Below, piece by piece: positions 10,490 to 22,013 of a stretch of DNA of 64,000 nt. The DNA is taken from the NCBI GenBank assembly GCA_951802425.1, contig OX637806.1, positions 868,001 through 932,000 on the forward strand, in the 5' to 3' direction. This DNA is from Clavaria fumosa. Its lineage: Eukaryota > Basidiomycota > Agaricomycetes > Agaricales > Clavariaceae. The number at the start of each line of letters is the position of its first letter. Within the stretch, counting starts at the first letter, position 1. Made by a program: the position numbers and the translations under genes. The notes under the pieces are model-generated. The model saw only the letters and a list, made by a program, of their open reading frames with translations, did no database searches and was not told the DNA's origin.

Positions 10490-10690
10490 TGATGGCTCCC
10501 GTGTACTGGCGGGTCACTTTCTGTGCATAACTTACACCTCCCTCGTGGACCGTCTGCTACATAGAAAGCATATCCACCGAATTTATTCCTTGTCGACTGA
10601 ATAGTCACAAATGGAACCTATAACATGCTGTTTTAAACGTTTCTTGCTCATCGCCCTAGAAATAATGCAAGAATGGAAATGTTAGCCATC
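10490..10690. repeat. Dispersed diverged repeat, copy 2
   Basis: Partner of 4340-4545 in the same orientation: ggctcccgtgt, ctcgtgga, gaatttattcc.tgtcgactga and ttgctcatcgccc.a.aaat.atgcaa occur in the same order. Confidence 0.5.
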
Positions 10691-13561
10691 GTACGGGGTA
10701 AGGCTCTTCCACAAGCACCGATCCGTAGTGGACAGCATATTGATGCCCCATGTCGAGTTGTCGTCCAGAAAAAGGCCAATCGCTCCGCATCATCTTCCTT
10801 CGGCTCCGGTGGTGAGATGTGCATTTCCTACGCATTCAGCCCAGCCTCCAGAGACACTCAGACCAATCTTCCAGCGACCTCGCCACCCGGCTCGCCATTG
10901 TCCTCTAGCGCTTTCATTCCCTCTACACGTGGCTCCTCAACGTTACAGTTTGGACCCGGGCGGTGCCAGTATGTGGAGTCTGACTATTACGCTTCATAGT
11001 AGAGCTCGGTTGGCTTCCACACTCCTTCATTTCGAGTGTGTTCTCTTACTTTCTTGACAACAGAAGGAAACTTGAACGGTGTCGGAAGAAAAAGCGCGTG
11101 GGGTAGACCGTATCGCTGTCATTGAGGACTTGCGAACACCCAGATCAAGAGCTGGAGAGGAATGTAACTAGTTGACGAGATTAGCCATGTTCCTCGAAAA
11201 ACTAATGAACGTACAGCACCAAACCAAATCTCGAACGCCTCTCTAATTAGCCTTCAGAGTTAATAAGCGTTTTATCCAAAGGCAGACAGGGACAACTACT
11301 ATTGGACTGCAGTCGTGTTCGCGTGAGCGAGGATGCTTTGGGGATGACCGGTGGAAAGAACCATTCGCAGACGCCGCTTCTGCGACGAACACAGATGAAG
11401 GTGAGGGCTGAGGGTCGTCAGCCAACGAGAAGGTTGGTGTAGCAGGAGCGTAGCAAGGTTCACGACATTGGTGATGCGGATTGCTCGTTCTCCAAGCTCG
11501 ATAAGCAGGGCAAGGCAGGCAGGCAGCAGCAGAGTCGTGATCAGGAATGCAGTCAGACTGGCCGCCCTCTTTTCTTCTTCCTCCGCTTTGAGTTCTCGTT
11601 TGGTGGGCAACGATGATCTGACAGTGCAGATTCGTGCGCGAATACGACAGTGTCGGGCCACTGTCTCTCGCCCTTCAGGAATCGCGTCACTTCAGGGAGT
11701 TGGGTGACGCGAGGTTACCCTTCTCCACAGATGCCCTCATTCAAGTTGGTTCGCCGCAGGGGCTCGACGATGATGGACACGGACGATACGTGACGGAGCG
11801 TTCGTGGTTCGTTTTTTCGGCCCTGAGCAGATGCGTGGGCGACGGCGACAAGCAGGACGAGGTACTGCCAGCAAGAACAAATCCTAAGACAGGGAACGTT
11901 TATTCCGCGGCTAGGTGCACGTTATGCCTCGTCTTTGCGTTGCGTGAGCAATTGGCTTTGTGGCCGTTCGTCGTCCGACCGACCTCGGACTTCGCTAAAT
12001 CTACCTGCGTTGCTTCGTGGTAAAGTGCATGCCTTCAACCACACTCAATTTCCTTCGCTACTCAGTGTTTTCACGCCGCCATTGATGTGGGGAGGGCGAT
12101 GTGGACAGTGCTCCCAGACGGCCGCAAATCGCACACCGTGGCAAGAGATTTCGAGTGCGTAATGCGTGGTTTTAGTTGGGAGACTGTTTCTGTCTGACAC
12201 TCGTTTGTTTGCCAATCCAGCGGATAGAGTCATCGTCCAGCTGCGCCTATTCCGTTCTCTGAGTGGTTAAGCCGGTTAAGCATACGAGACTGCGCGGCGA
12301 ATTTTCGATGCATTTTTGCACCTATTGCTCCTTGCACGTTCTATTCGGTCTCCCCCAATTCTACCAAGCCTCCGCTCCTTCCGTAAACCTTCGCCGCCTT
12401 CCCTCGTTCTAGTTAACCTGACCTAGTTCATATACCGCTCTTCGATCCGCGGCGATGAAGGCAAACCGATCAACCCTATGGGGCAGGCTACCCAACGTCT
12501 ATGAGAAGTGCTATATCGAGCATTCCATCAGTCAAGCTGAATGCGCCTTCAACCATGATCTCGTTTGCAACGGTCATCTCTCGGGTCACAGCTTCTCCCA
12601 GCGTCAACTGCGCCATTGACTACCGAGGGACCCTTCACATTCCTCTTGAAGACAGCTTTGATCTGTTGCAGTTTTGCAACTTTTGGTATGGGTATGTCTC
12701 CTGCACTCCCTTCCGCCTCGATGCGACAGATCCATTACTTCCTCCATTACAGTTTCTTCTGATGCCGTTTGTGAGGTGCTGATGAAACCTGACGCAATCT
12801 TCGCCAGGATGGCAACGTCCAGACCAGAAGGCGGAGTCACACATCTGTCTAAGCGCAGAGCTTACACAGCTTCTCCGAGCAGCCAGACCAGGCTTCGCGG
12901 AACCTCCCGAGGGCAGCAGGCCCCCTGCACTTCTGGGAGATCTATCGCGTGCCAAACACAAGACCTGTCACTCAAATAATCGGTATTGGGATCCATCCGC
13001 CTTCGCAGCGCATGGCAAGCTCGAGTGCCTGTACATCCCAGGAACATGGCTCGTATCATGTTTTGAAACAGGTGGGGCAGGGCCCGGGGTCAGCCTTATT
13101 CCTACGAGCCGCCTCATTCAAAGAATTGATCACGGAAAGAACCTGGGCTCTGATCGGAGACCAGATCCGAATTGTTATGCGACATCATTATTCTTTTCTC
13201 AGCCGTTACGTTGCTTATTTTTCGGGCTCTGGAAGCTAATTTCAACTGCAACTTGGTTTGCCAGATAGTCATAACGGATCAACAGGGATACGATATCGAA
13301 CAGGAAATGAGTAAAGTCGTGAGCAAGTACCATGAGAGAGGACTTTCTGTTATACGTCAAATCATTGTGAAGGTCGTGACATTAGGTACAGTAGTATGGT
13401 TCCTATGAGGGTGTACAGGGAACTTCAATGGCAAAGAGATCCATCCATGATAATGTCCTAGATGTTACCCAAACTTTTTGAAAAATGACGAGGTAGATAT
13501 GGTAGTCGGTCGGTCGGCACTGAAGGACATCAAACGAGCAGTCAAATAGTCGACTGATCGA

Positions 13562-15289
13562 TCAATCAGCCTTCTCCCACTCCGCGATGGTTCGCTTGTC
13601 TTCGAAAAAAGCAACCCAGTGAAGGTTGGGGCATACGATGGCGATTTGACGAACGAGTGCCCTCCTCTCTGACACTGTTGGACCTACAGCATGTCCACGA
13701 ACAAACGTGAGGGACGTCAACGCGGGAAACATGGCGAGCCAGCGCAAAAACGGCCTGTAGTCGTGAGGCTGGGCTGTGGACTCGATTGAGAGCTCCAACG
13801 CATCCACATTCGTGACGCTACTAATACCGCTCCTACTCCCGCGTAAATCATGGTTGCCGTTGCCGTCGTTGTCGCTGTCGGTACTGTCGTCGCTGTCAGC
13901 ACTATCGTTGCTTTCGTAGCCCCTGCCATCGCCGCGCCCCGGTAAGCCCGCGTACTTGAATCGTGGCAGCTTGCCGAGGCCAATAGTGATGCACAAGCAG
14001 ATGCGTCCGTCCCGTTCTCGGCACACGAGGCCCGCGATGAGCGCCAGAGCCACATCTTGCAGCTTGCGTGCGTCATGCGAGCATGGTTTGAGGACCTCGA
14101 TAGTCGTGAGGTGGGGGAAGGAGCCACCATACCGAAGGAGAGGGATGAGATACTCGGCAGGTCCGCGTAGCGTCTGTAGATGAGACACCGTCTTGAAGCG
14201 GCGTGTCGTGCGGTGCTCGTCGCGGAACTTGATCCCGTCCAGATGAAGGCTCGTGATGTGCGGGTGCCGCGAGAGAAATCGCATCAGGGGCAACGGACGA
14301 AGCAAGTAAGACTTGATTGTGAGCCGCGAAAGGGCTGGCAATGAGATGAGGGACAGAAAAGTATCCCAGTTACTTCGCGGGAGGGGAAGTTGAATAAAAA
14401 GGCTTGTAAGAGACCGGGAGGACTTCTTCAGAGTGCAAAGTGTCCAAGCGAGCCAGGGACCACACATTAAAAGCTCGGACGCGATGTGGAACTCTCGAAG
14501 CGAAAGGAGGGGAGGAAGTCGCGGATCGGACGCATATCGACCTAATCGCAAGCGCATCAATCGAGCACGCATAGATGAGGGTAGAACTGTCAACATGGGC
14601 GTGGGGACAGTTATCGGTTTGAGTTCTGCTTCAAACCGATATGCTTTGTGCTCAGAGAAGCATCCATTGCAAATGCTTAAGCGCGTGCAAGATTTATCAG
14701 CCAAGACAGAGAGCAGTCTGCTCATATGCTGACTGAGAACCTGCATGTTATTGCCCTCGGCCGTTTTGCAGAGCGTTTTCCCCGTCTTCCACAACAGGAG
14801 TTCCGCGAAGTCGATGGTCACAGAGCCGACGCGCGGGAATTTGGATATCAAGCCTATTGCTGCGCGTAGGTCGCGTTGGAAATGATCAGACTTTGGGCGG
14901 GCAAAGCGAAATTCGATCCTCTCAGTCTCGTCGAGGAGCAACGCCGTTTGAAGACCTCGAAGGCAATCCCTGCCTGGCAAGAAACATAGCTCAATGTTTT
15001 CGCGGAGGTCTTTAACACGGTGGTATTTGAAGTAGGCGGCAAGCGCAAGGAAATGGAACCTTCTACACAGCAAGGAAAATGACAGGAGATCATCCTGGCC
15101 GAGTATATCCAATATGCAAAGCAGGAGTTCCGTAGGCAAATCGATGAGCCCTGTTTTGTGCTCAGCACTCGGCGTCTGCGATTCATTGTCGATTTGCCTT
15201 GCTCGGATGGACATTGACGTCGTACGGCGAGGGCGGTTTGCTCGCTTTTTCGCGGCTCCTGTGGTGTAACGAGGAGAGAGGAAAGCCAT
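13562..15289 (-). CDS. F-box protein with LRR-like C-terminal part
   Basis: Single exon, 575 aa from the ATG at 15289. The same frame runs 33 codons further upstream, but that part includes the TATATA-like box and looks like leader. An F-box follows a basic N-terminal tail: LIDLPTELLLCILDILGQDD..SFSLLCRRFHFLA. The rest has leucine-rich, LRR-like periodicity (LTSLFIQLPLP, LSRLTIKSYLL, ITSLHLDGIKF), as usual in the very large mushroom F-box families. A Ser/Asp-rich insert (SADSDDSTDSDNDG) coded by a short gtc-type repeat lies near residue 480. Predicted role: substrate adaptor of an SCF ubiquitin ligase; the substrate is unknown. Confidence 0.82.
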   Translation of the reverse strand: MAFLSPRYTTGAAKKRANRPRRTTSMSIRARQIDNESQTPSAEHKTGLIDLPTELLLCILDILGQDDLLSFSLLCRRFHFLALAAYFKYHRVKDLRENIELCFLPGRDCLRGLQTALLLDETERIEFRFARPKSDHFQRDLRAAIGLISKFPRVGSVTIDFAELLLWKTGKTLCKTAEGNNMQVLSQHMSRLLSVLADKSCTRLSICNGCFSEHKAYRFEAELKPITVPTPMLTVLPSSMRARLMRLRLGRYASDPRLPPLLSLREFHIASELLMCGPWLAWTLCTLKKSSRSLTSLFIQLPLPRSNWDTFLSLISLPALSRLTIKSYLLRPLPLMRFLSRHPHITSLHLDGIKFRDEHRTTRRFKTVSHLQTLRGPAEYLIPLLRYGGSFPHLTTIEVLKPCSHDARKLQDVALALIAGLVCRERDGRICLCITIGLGKLPRFKYAGLPGRGDGRGYESNDSADSDDSTDSDNDGNGNHDLRGSRSGISSVTNVDALELSIESTAQPHDYRPFLRWLAMFPALTSLTFVRGHAVGPTVSERRALVRQIAIVCPNLHWVAFFEDKRTIAEWEKAD

Positions 15290-16309
15290 GATGGAAAGCT
15301 GGTGGTTGGTGGAAACGAGAATCGAAATACACGGTCTGAATGGGAAACGTATATATTTGTACTTTACTGCATGTAAAGGTTCCCACATGTTCTAAGCCAA
15401 AAGCCAAGACTTGCACAGCTGCGCGAAGTAGGGTGCACAGGATTGATGGATTACAATCAAAAGCAATGCTGCTCAATGACCTCCATCGGTGCCGTGCAGA
15501 GCGATATGGCCTGCTTTGCTGTTCTGCCATTTATCGTATTGTTTTGCCCACGCATAGATTCCGTAGCCTTCCAAAGGATCACGTCAGTTAAGCGATCCCA
15601 CCCTCGTCGAATGCAATCCGAAGGTGATGATTAAGAAATCGGGGATGTACGCACCACCAGCGAATGGAACGATCCAATACGGCATTTGCACCGCAAGTCG
15701 TCGGTAACCGTTGAACAGGTAATTCCTCAGAAGGTGTGCGCTACCTCGCTGTCGGAAGGGCGAGACAGCTTCAGAAGCGCGTCAGTCTACATGCATTTCA
15801 GGCATTTAGGAAGACGTACTATACGAAATGATACCTTTATGTTTCATTCCGCTCTTGTCGCCCCACCACAGGTTCTAGGACGCCATAGTCGGTAGCTGTT
15901 TCTTTCACGGAGGTCAATGTGAATGCTCACGTAGACCTTGGCTGCGGACAGAAGACGTGATCAGGTCATGTCGTTCAGACATAATAAAACAGACTTACGC
16001 CCAGGCATATCACTAAGGCGGGCGGCTGTCGGCCTCATGGCTGCTTTGGTGGAGAGCGAAGACTGTGTGCAGTTGGACGATTGTTGTCGGGTGGGCAATT
16101 CCGAATTCCGATACCCGCCGTTTGTGGCGGTGCTTCATCAACGGTCAACTCGCAACGCTCGCCAGTGCAGGTAGGCCATTCGATTGTACTTGCCACTGCA
16201 CATAATGATATGCGTACGCCGCTCGCGTTAGGCCCCTTTTGACATGATCAACCACGAAACTTTATACGTTCTGTCAAATACACTCGGATGCCTAGCGTTC
16301 GTCGCCGTG
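15290..16309. other. Intergenic region
   Basis: Contains the promoter of the F-box gene, with an atatat motif at about 15350-15355, roughly 60 bp before its ATG. No coding frame is supported in the remainder. Confidence 0.45.
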
Positions 16310-16549
16310 GTCGCATACCACTTCGTATCCATCAACGCCAACTATCTCACATCGAACACACAATAAAGGTCGTCCAACATGTGTAGCTCAGACACTTCCT
16401 GGTATTGTCTCATTTGCATTCCATGTCGCACTGACTGACTCTGTAACTTAATAACCAGATATGTCTTATGCACCAGAAAATGCTTAGGGATTCAAATATA
16501 AGGATATGTACGACATGAGGTGATCGTCAATTGAGAGATAAATGTTCAA

Positions 16550-16870
16550 GAGAATGCCCAAAGTGACTCTAAAATGGGTGAACAGCGTATTCCGGTATCG
16601 AGACAATTGAGAGAAAAAGATAGCAAGAACGTGCCCAAGGTGGTGACAACAAAAAAAAAAGCGTGAACGGCAGATTTGAATGGGTGCAGAGATAACACTG
16701 AAAAATAAACATAACACAGGAATATGCCAAGGTTGATGCCAAAAACAGAGTCGAATATGAGTGCAATGAGATGATTGAGTAACAAAAATGGAAGAGAACA
16801 CCCAAGGTGATGCCAAAAAAGCGAGAACGGCGGGTTTATATGGGCGTATTGAGGATAAGAGATAAGCAAT
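16550..16870. repeat. Imperfect ~85-bp tandem repeat in the 3' flank of copy B
   Basis: About four diverged units (cccaaagtg.., cccaaggtggtgacaac.., gccaaggttgatgcc.., cccaaggtgatgccaaaaaa..), each followed by gtgaacggc..ttt...tggg. Same family as 4820-5060. Confidence 0.6.
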
Positions 16871-16937
16871 GAAAGGAAACGGTAGAGGAAGCGATGAAAA
16901 ATAAACCAAGAAGGCGTGAAGGCGGACTTGTGCAAGC

Positions 16938-19407
16938 TTACAAATCGAAGTCATGATGTAGGTCTGACGGGCTCAGAGGCGTCAGGTTGTCGATGTTCAC
17001 AGGGTGGGCATTGTTGACTCGTCTCAATGGGGGCGCGGGACACGGGCATTTGCCTTTTGATTGATTACAATGCCGCTTAAGCGAATCTCTGCGTGAAAAT
17101 CTACACATGTTGTCAGGGCGGTCGGTCTTTGAGCAAGAGAGAATAAATGCGAACTGTTTATGACAGGTCGGACATTGGTGGGCATTGGCGATGCGTTCGT
17201 TTTGGACATTCGGACGACCCTTGCAACTGTGCAAGGAATGTCGCCTATAGTTGCCGGCCTCGCTGAACCGTTTACGGCACATAGGGCACGCGAACTTCTG
17301 AGGACGGGACAAAGACAAATTAACACTCGCGTGCCTGCACAGGAACGGAAAGCACTCACATTATCACCGCCAAATGGGACCTGCGACGCCGACGATGTTG
17401 AGGCTTCGGGCTCGGGATGCTCGTGCCTGCTGGAAATCGGGAGACTCTGAGATCCAGACGCCTCGTTGGCTTGCATCGGGGGAGGAGCCTCCGTACGTTG
17501 ACGTTTCTGGTCGCGTTCCGGGTCGAGGGAATCTGAGTCGTAGGCCTTCCGCTTCCCGCCCGAATTACTGGGCATAGAAGTGTACGTAGCTGTCGGAGGG
17601 TAGCCGTATATCTCGTAAACGTTCGCCAACGATCCACTGGGTACTCCGTATAAATTGGGAGAAGGCAGCAGGTGCATTTCGTGTGAGGACCCGGGAGGGT
17701 AAGAGGGCATCAAAGCAGTCTCCTCGTACTTGCGTCTCGTGAGGGCGGGGCCAAGGGAACCAAGGGAATCTACGTCGGAAGCCTCTCTCTTTATCCCGGA
17801 AGCCTTACGCTTCTCTCTCTTTATCCTGGGCGCAGGAGGGTACGTGTTCTCGGGAGGGTAGCGGAGTATCTCGTGAGGGCTAGTGAAAGGCAGACGGGGA
17901 GCTTCGGGGACGCCGGACGACGGGATATGACCAGTCATTATGGACGCGCGCTTATCGGTGGGGAATTCTGTGCCCGCAGCTTTCCGCTCCCCTAGGGACA
18001 TGCAGGACATGGCAGGTACTTCGTATGAATCGGGCGAAGGCAGCATGAGCATTTCGCGTGAGGACCATGGAGGGTAAGAGAGTATCAAATCAGTCTCCTC
18101 GCACTCGAGTTTCACTGGGGTACGGCGAAGGGAATCTACGTCGGGAGCTCTCGGCTTCTCTACCTGTATCTCGGGCGCAGGAGAGTACGTGTTCGCGGGG
18201 GGGTAGTGGTGTATCTCCTGAGAGTAAGTCGAAGGCAGACAGGGAGATTCGGGGATGCCGGACGACGGGGTCATCTCGTATAATTTTCTTGCAGGGTGGT
18301 GGGGCAGTTGACGAGCCATTAGGCGGATGCGCTTCGAGTCAACAACAGTGGGAAATTCTGTGATGGGGTCTTTTCTCTTCCCTAGCGACGTACTGGACAT
18401 GGCGGGGTGTTCGCTGGAGGGATGGCGGTAGGTCATATCGTACGCACCCGTTGGCGCCTGGTGGTGCGGAGCTTGGTAAATGTTGCGGCTGCTCGCAACC
18501 TCTCCCCTTCCGTGTGTGCGAGGCAGCTTCAGGCCGTGTACCTCATCGACAGATGGTAAAGGTGGAGGCGCCACTTGCAGATTGGCGATGGCATTATTGG
18601 GGACAAGGATTGATGAAGCCGAAGGATCATCGCCTGCAATCCGTGCATTAATGGGAACAGGCGAGGTGTTCAACACTCCTGGGAAACCTTCACTTCATTA
18701 GGCACAGAAAACATTAACAAGACATCGTACTCACTGGTGGCGGGGTGAGAGAATGGCGCGTCTGGGACAACACTGGGGGGAACGATTCCTAGACGGGCTT
18801 CATGATACGCGAGCGCCTGTTCCAACTCTTCAAAATCAACCTCAGGGAATTGCGGCGCGAATTGGGGCAAATCCAGCGGGGGAGGAGGGCTGACTACCGC
18901 ACTCGGCTCGGTCGAAGCGGTAAAATTACCAAAGGGGCTTTGTTCAACGGGCACCGAGATTGTAGGCAAAGTGCTACTGGCGAGGAAACGAAACTCTGTC
19001 GGATTATACTCCTCATGGTCCTCTGCCAGTCTGTCTGAGGTGCTGAAGGAAGAGTTCCGAAGTGACTCGGACCACGCTGCAAACCCTGACGGTTGTGGCG
19101 GCGGTGGGTGATCGAAGTCGGGCGTACTGAAGCGTGGAGTACCTAGATAGTCCACATCTGCTAGTCCTCCATCAGGGACAAAAATGGGTTCCGCATCAGA
19201 CGAGATCGACGCGTTGGTGGTGGCGAGAGACGAAAGCAAAGGTGAGTCGCTACCAGTGTCGGACGGAGGCAGCGAGTTGCTGTCGGTGTCGGGCTTTGAG
19301 TGGTACGGGTGCTGGCCGGCCTCGACAGAGGCGGGTAAGAGAGAAGCTAATTGCTGCAGCAAGAAAGACATGACTACTAAAATGAGATGCAGAATGGTGG
19401 ACGACAT
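16938..19407 (-). CDS. Copy B: disordered protein with two C-terminal zinc fingers
   Basis: Spliced model complement(join(16938..17100,17155..17297,17360..18678,18735..19407)), 765 aa; the 54-, 62- and 56-bp introns match those of copy A. The first ATG gives a hydrophobic start (MSSTILHLILVVMSFLLQQL); the ATG 12 codons later (19371) corresponds to the start chosen in copy A and may be the real one. Disordered Pro/Ser-rich body; two copies of a ~115-residue module (LGKRKDPITEF... and LGERKAAGTEF...); NLS-like KRKAYDS..DQKRQR; then CPMCRKRFSEAGNYRRHSLHSC and CPTCHKQFSRRDSLKRHC. The fingers are better conserved between copies than the rest, which suggests they are functional. Likely a nuclear nucleic-acid-binding protein; target unknown. 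Confidence 0.75.
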
Positions 19408-20484
19408 GTTGGTGGGGATGCCTGTATTTATGGAGAATGGGGGTGGCACTCGGGGAATCCCCGAGTAGTTCACAGACAGAGCGCGAGGTGGCTCGCGACA
19501 GAGCGCGACGAACCCAACCATTTGGGAGGGTCGTTTGCCGTGGTGGCTGTGGAATTGGCCAAAAACAGAAACACGTGTTGGCGCACCATTGTGCCGCAAG
19601 CTATGCCATATATGGTGCGTCAAGGATAACTCGACGGGCTGGAAAGTTGTCTGGTTGAATCTTGGGGGAGACCCGCGGCGCATCCGTGTACAGAACAGAT
19701 GTCCCCTACTGACCAAGGTCTAGCCAATTGCTATAGCAAAACATTTCAAAGGGACAATGGGAGCAGCAGCGGGCAAACTCACACCTGTTGAACTTGAAGC
19801 GCCCTTGCCGAAGCGCTCTGCCGGTCCACAGGCACGGACGCGTAAGCCTGCCAATGCGCGACCACCTGGGCGCTCTAGCGAGCAGACGCAGGGCGAGCGT
19901 CCAAGGCTTCCGACCGACAGAAATAAGATGGCATGTGGCACCGTTCTGCCAAGTTGTTTCAGCTTCATTCATCAAGTTTGGCTAGTTGGGGGTAATAAGG
20001 TCGGAATGGCGACGCTCTCTCTTCATGATAACAGATCCGTTCGTGATGGCAAGAAGACGACGCACATAGCCGCAGTTACACCATCTGCTTGTGCGTGCGA
20101 GAGTGAGATAGAAACCCTGGAGGGGGCCTGAGTAGAAATAGGCCAAGCGACAGGGCGAGCATGGCCTATTGATGAACCCAGTGCAAGCGGACTGATGAGT
20201 GTCAAGGTCTCAAAATTCAGTCACGTGTATGCATGCGCAATCTAAGAGCGGCTCAGATTACAAAAGACATTCAACTTTACAGACAGGGAGCGTGACAGAG
20301 CAAAGAACGTGGTATAAGTCAGTCGGGAGAGTGGAAGGAAACGCAAATTGGTAGACGCCTGTAAAGTGCGATGCACAAATTTCTGTTGACAAAATATTAA
20401 TTGTCTTCAAATGCGCGATATTTCTCTAACTCGCGCACCAGGGTTCGAACCAAGGACTTAATGTGAAGCGCATCGTTGAAAAAG

Positions 20485-22013
20485 CTAAACCTGGCGAAGA
20501 CGCGAAGACGAGCTGCCAGATGCGATGGGTACATTGGATAAGCGCGTATGGGCAGGAAAAACGGAGCCAATTATAGGCTCATTGACACGACGACACATCT
20601 GGCAGCGAAAGCCTTTCTTGTGATGGAGTGGTACGTGACGCTTGCCACAAAACCTTGAGTACGAGGCGTCTTATTAATAAGTGAAAACTGATAATGAAAT
20701 ATAGAAGATTCTACTCACAACGCAAGACAATCGTTGCACATGGAATAAGTTTGATGGCTCGTCTCTCCGGCGCAAGTCGTTCCACAGAGGCTTTCCAAGG
20801 AGTGTGAATCTACGTGACAAACTCCACAGCGAATCAGCTCCTTGGGGTCAACGCCAACGTCAACTGCCCCTGCCTTGGGTTCAGCCTTGACACCCGGTTC
20901 GCTCTCGATAGTCTGTCCGCCACGGCTTGAACGAGGGTGGGTGCCGAAGTGGGTCTGTGCGGGGCCCGGAGCGACTTGGGGTGCGACGATCTCGGCCAAA
21001 CCCACAATACGGTAATACGCTCCTTCGTACAAGACAACAGGCGGGGAATCCAAACGACCTTGATAAAACTGGCGACAGATCTCCAGGACAGGCTGGAACA
21101 GATGTGAGGTGTCGGGAATGACGCGAAATCCAGCAGCTTGTGCTCCTCCATTGCGACCGTTCCCGTGAAAAGACGACGAGGACATGGGCGTAACCATCGG
21201 CTGTCGCTGCACACCAGAATTGGACGGGGTGGGAAGCGTTTGGTCAAAGCTGTCGGGTCTCGAAACATGCAGAGAGTATGGAGCTTCAGAAGGCACTTCC
21301 AAAGAAGCATTGGCAGAAAGTGCGGGACGACCCAAGCTCCTTGGCGCGGGCCGTACGGTCTGATAGTTGCGTTGATTGCGCAGAGCAAACATCGGGGATT
21401 GCATACGGCCAAGATGAGAACGCGAGCGCCGAGCGTGACTGGAATAACCTAGGAGAGATGGATTGCGTAGGCTCCCCGAAGATTCAGAAGCGAGATCGGG
21501 TAGGCTGGAGAGCGCATCGGCTGGCATGCTGAAGATGCGAGACGCCGTCGGGTTGTTAGCACCTACATCGCCACCAAGAATCGTTTCATTGCCGAAATTC
21601 TGGCCTGACAGCTGAAGAGTAGAAGCTGTGAACGATCGCGAGAAAACAGGGAGCGCAGAGGACTGAGGCTTGTTTAATGAACTGTTGGCAGGTGCAACAC
21701 CGCCAGGGCTTGGCAATCCAGAGAAGACGTCGACTTCGAAATTTTGACCCGGCCGCTGAGGAGCAGAAGCTGTAGAAGCCTGGGAGGGGGCACGCAGCGC
21801 AGAGGACTGAGGGTTGGTCGAGGAGTTGTTGGCAGCTGCCAAAACTCCAAGGCCTGACAAGCCGAAGAAAGGGTCGAAAACTTGACCAGGCTGCAGGGGA
21901 GATTGAACCAATGACCAAAGGAGGGATTCAGAGGAAGGAGAATTCATTGATAACAAGGCTGGACCAGCAGTATCATCAGGAAAGATAAGGTGAGGCAGCA
22001 CCATAGAGCGCAT
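20485..22013 (-). CDS. Protein with a C-terminal Cys-rich zinc-binding domain
   Basis: Spliced model complement(join(20485..20653,20719..22013)), 487 aa, one 65-bp intron in phase. The first ~380 residues are Ser/Pro/Asn-rich and probably disordered, with an internal approximate repeat (QRPGQNFEVDVFSGL, QLSGQNFGNETILGG). The C-terminus holds CGVCHVDSHS..CGTTC..CNDCLALFCGKRH..HHKKGFRCQMC, giving pairs CX2C, CX3C, CX2C, a C/H group and CX2C. This cross-brace-like order suggests a RING- or PHD-like zinc domain, but the spacing does not match a family I can name. The intron splits this domain, so exon 1 alone would code for an incomplete domain. Confidence 0.65.

Larger units (their letters stand above)
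9421..13561. other. Long stretch without a supported gene
   Basis: Only short frames occur. Candidates such as 11299-11661 (-), 12454-12618 (+) and 13172-13408 (+) show no recognisable domain and no supporting neighbouring exons. The interval does contain an AT-rich inverted repeat (9926-9970) and the second copy of the dispersed repeat (10490-10690). It separates the two duplicated gene segments and may contain decayed sequence. Confidence 0.4.
16310..20195. repeat. Segmental duplication, copy B
   Basis: Matches 4560-9115 in the same orientation, including the 3' flanking repeat array, all four exons and three introns of the gene, the promoter block and the upstream region. It is shorter because the 38- and 15-residue repeats of copy A are not expanded here. 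Confidence 0.85.

Noticed and set aside
11299..11661. Minus-strand frame of 120 codons with a hydrophobic stretch
   Set aside because: One membrane-like segment only; no splice partners, no motif, and the flanking sequence shows no coding character.
20430..20480. tRNA-like sequence with GGTTCGAACC
   Set aside because: The T-loop word is present and a weak resemblance to a valine tRNA 3' half exists, but the T stem has a mismatch, the anticodon stem does not pair and no 5' acceptor strand is found. At most an old tRNA remnant.
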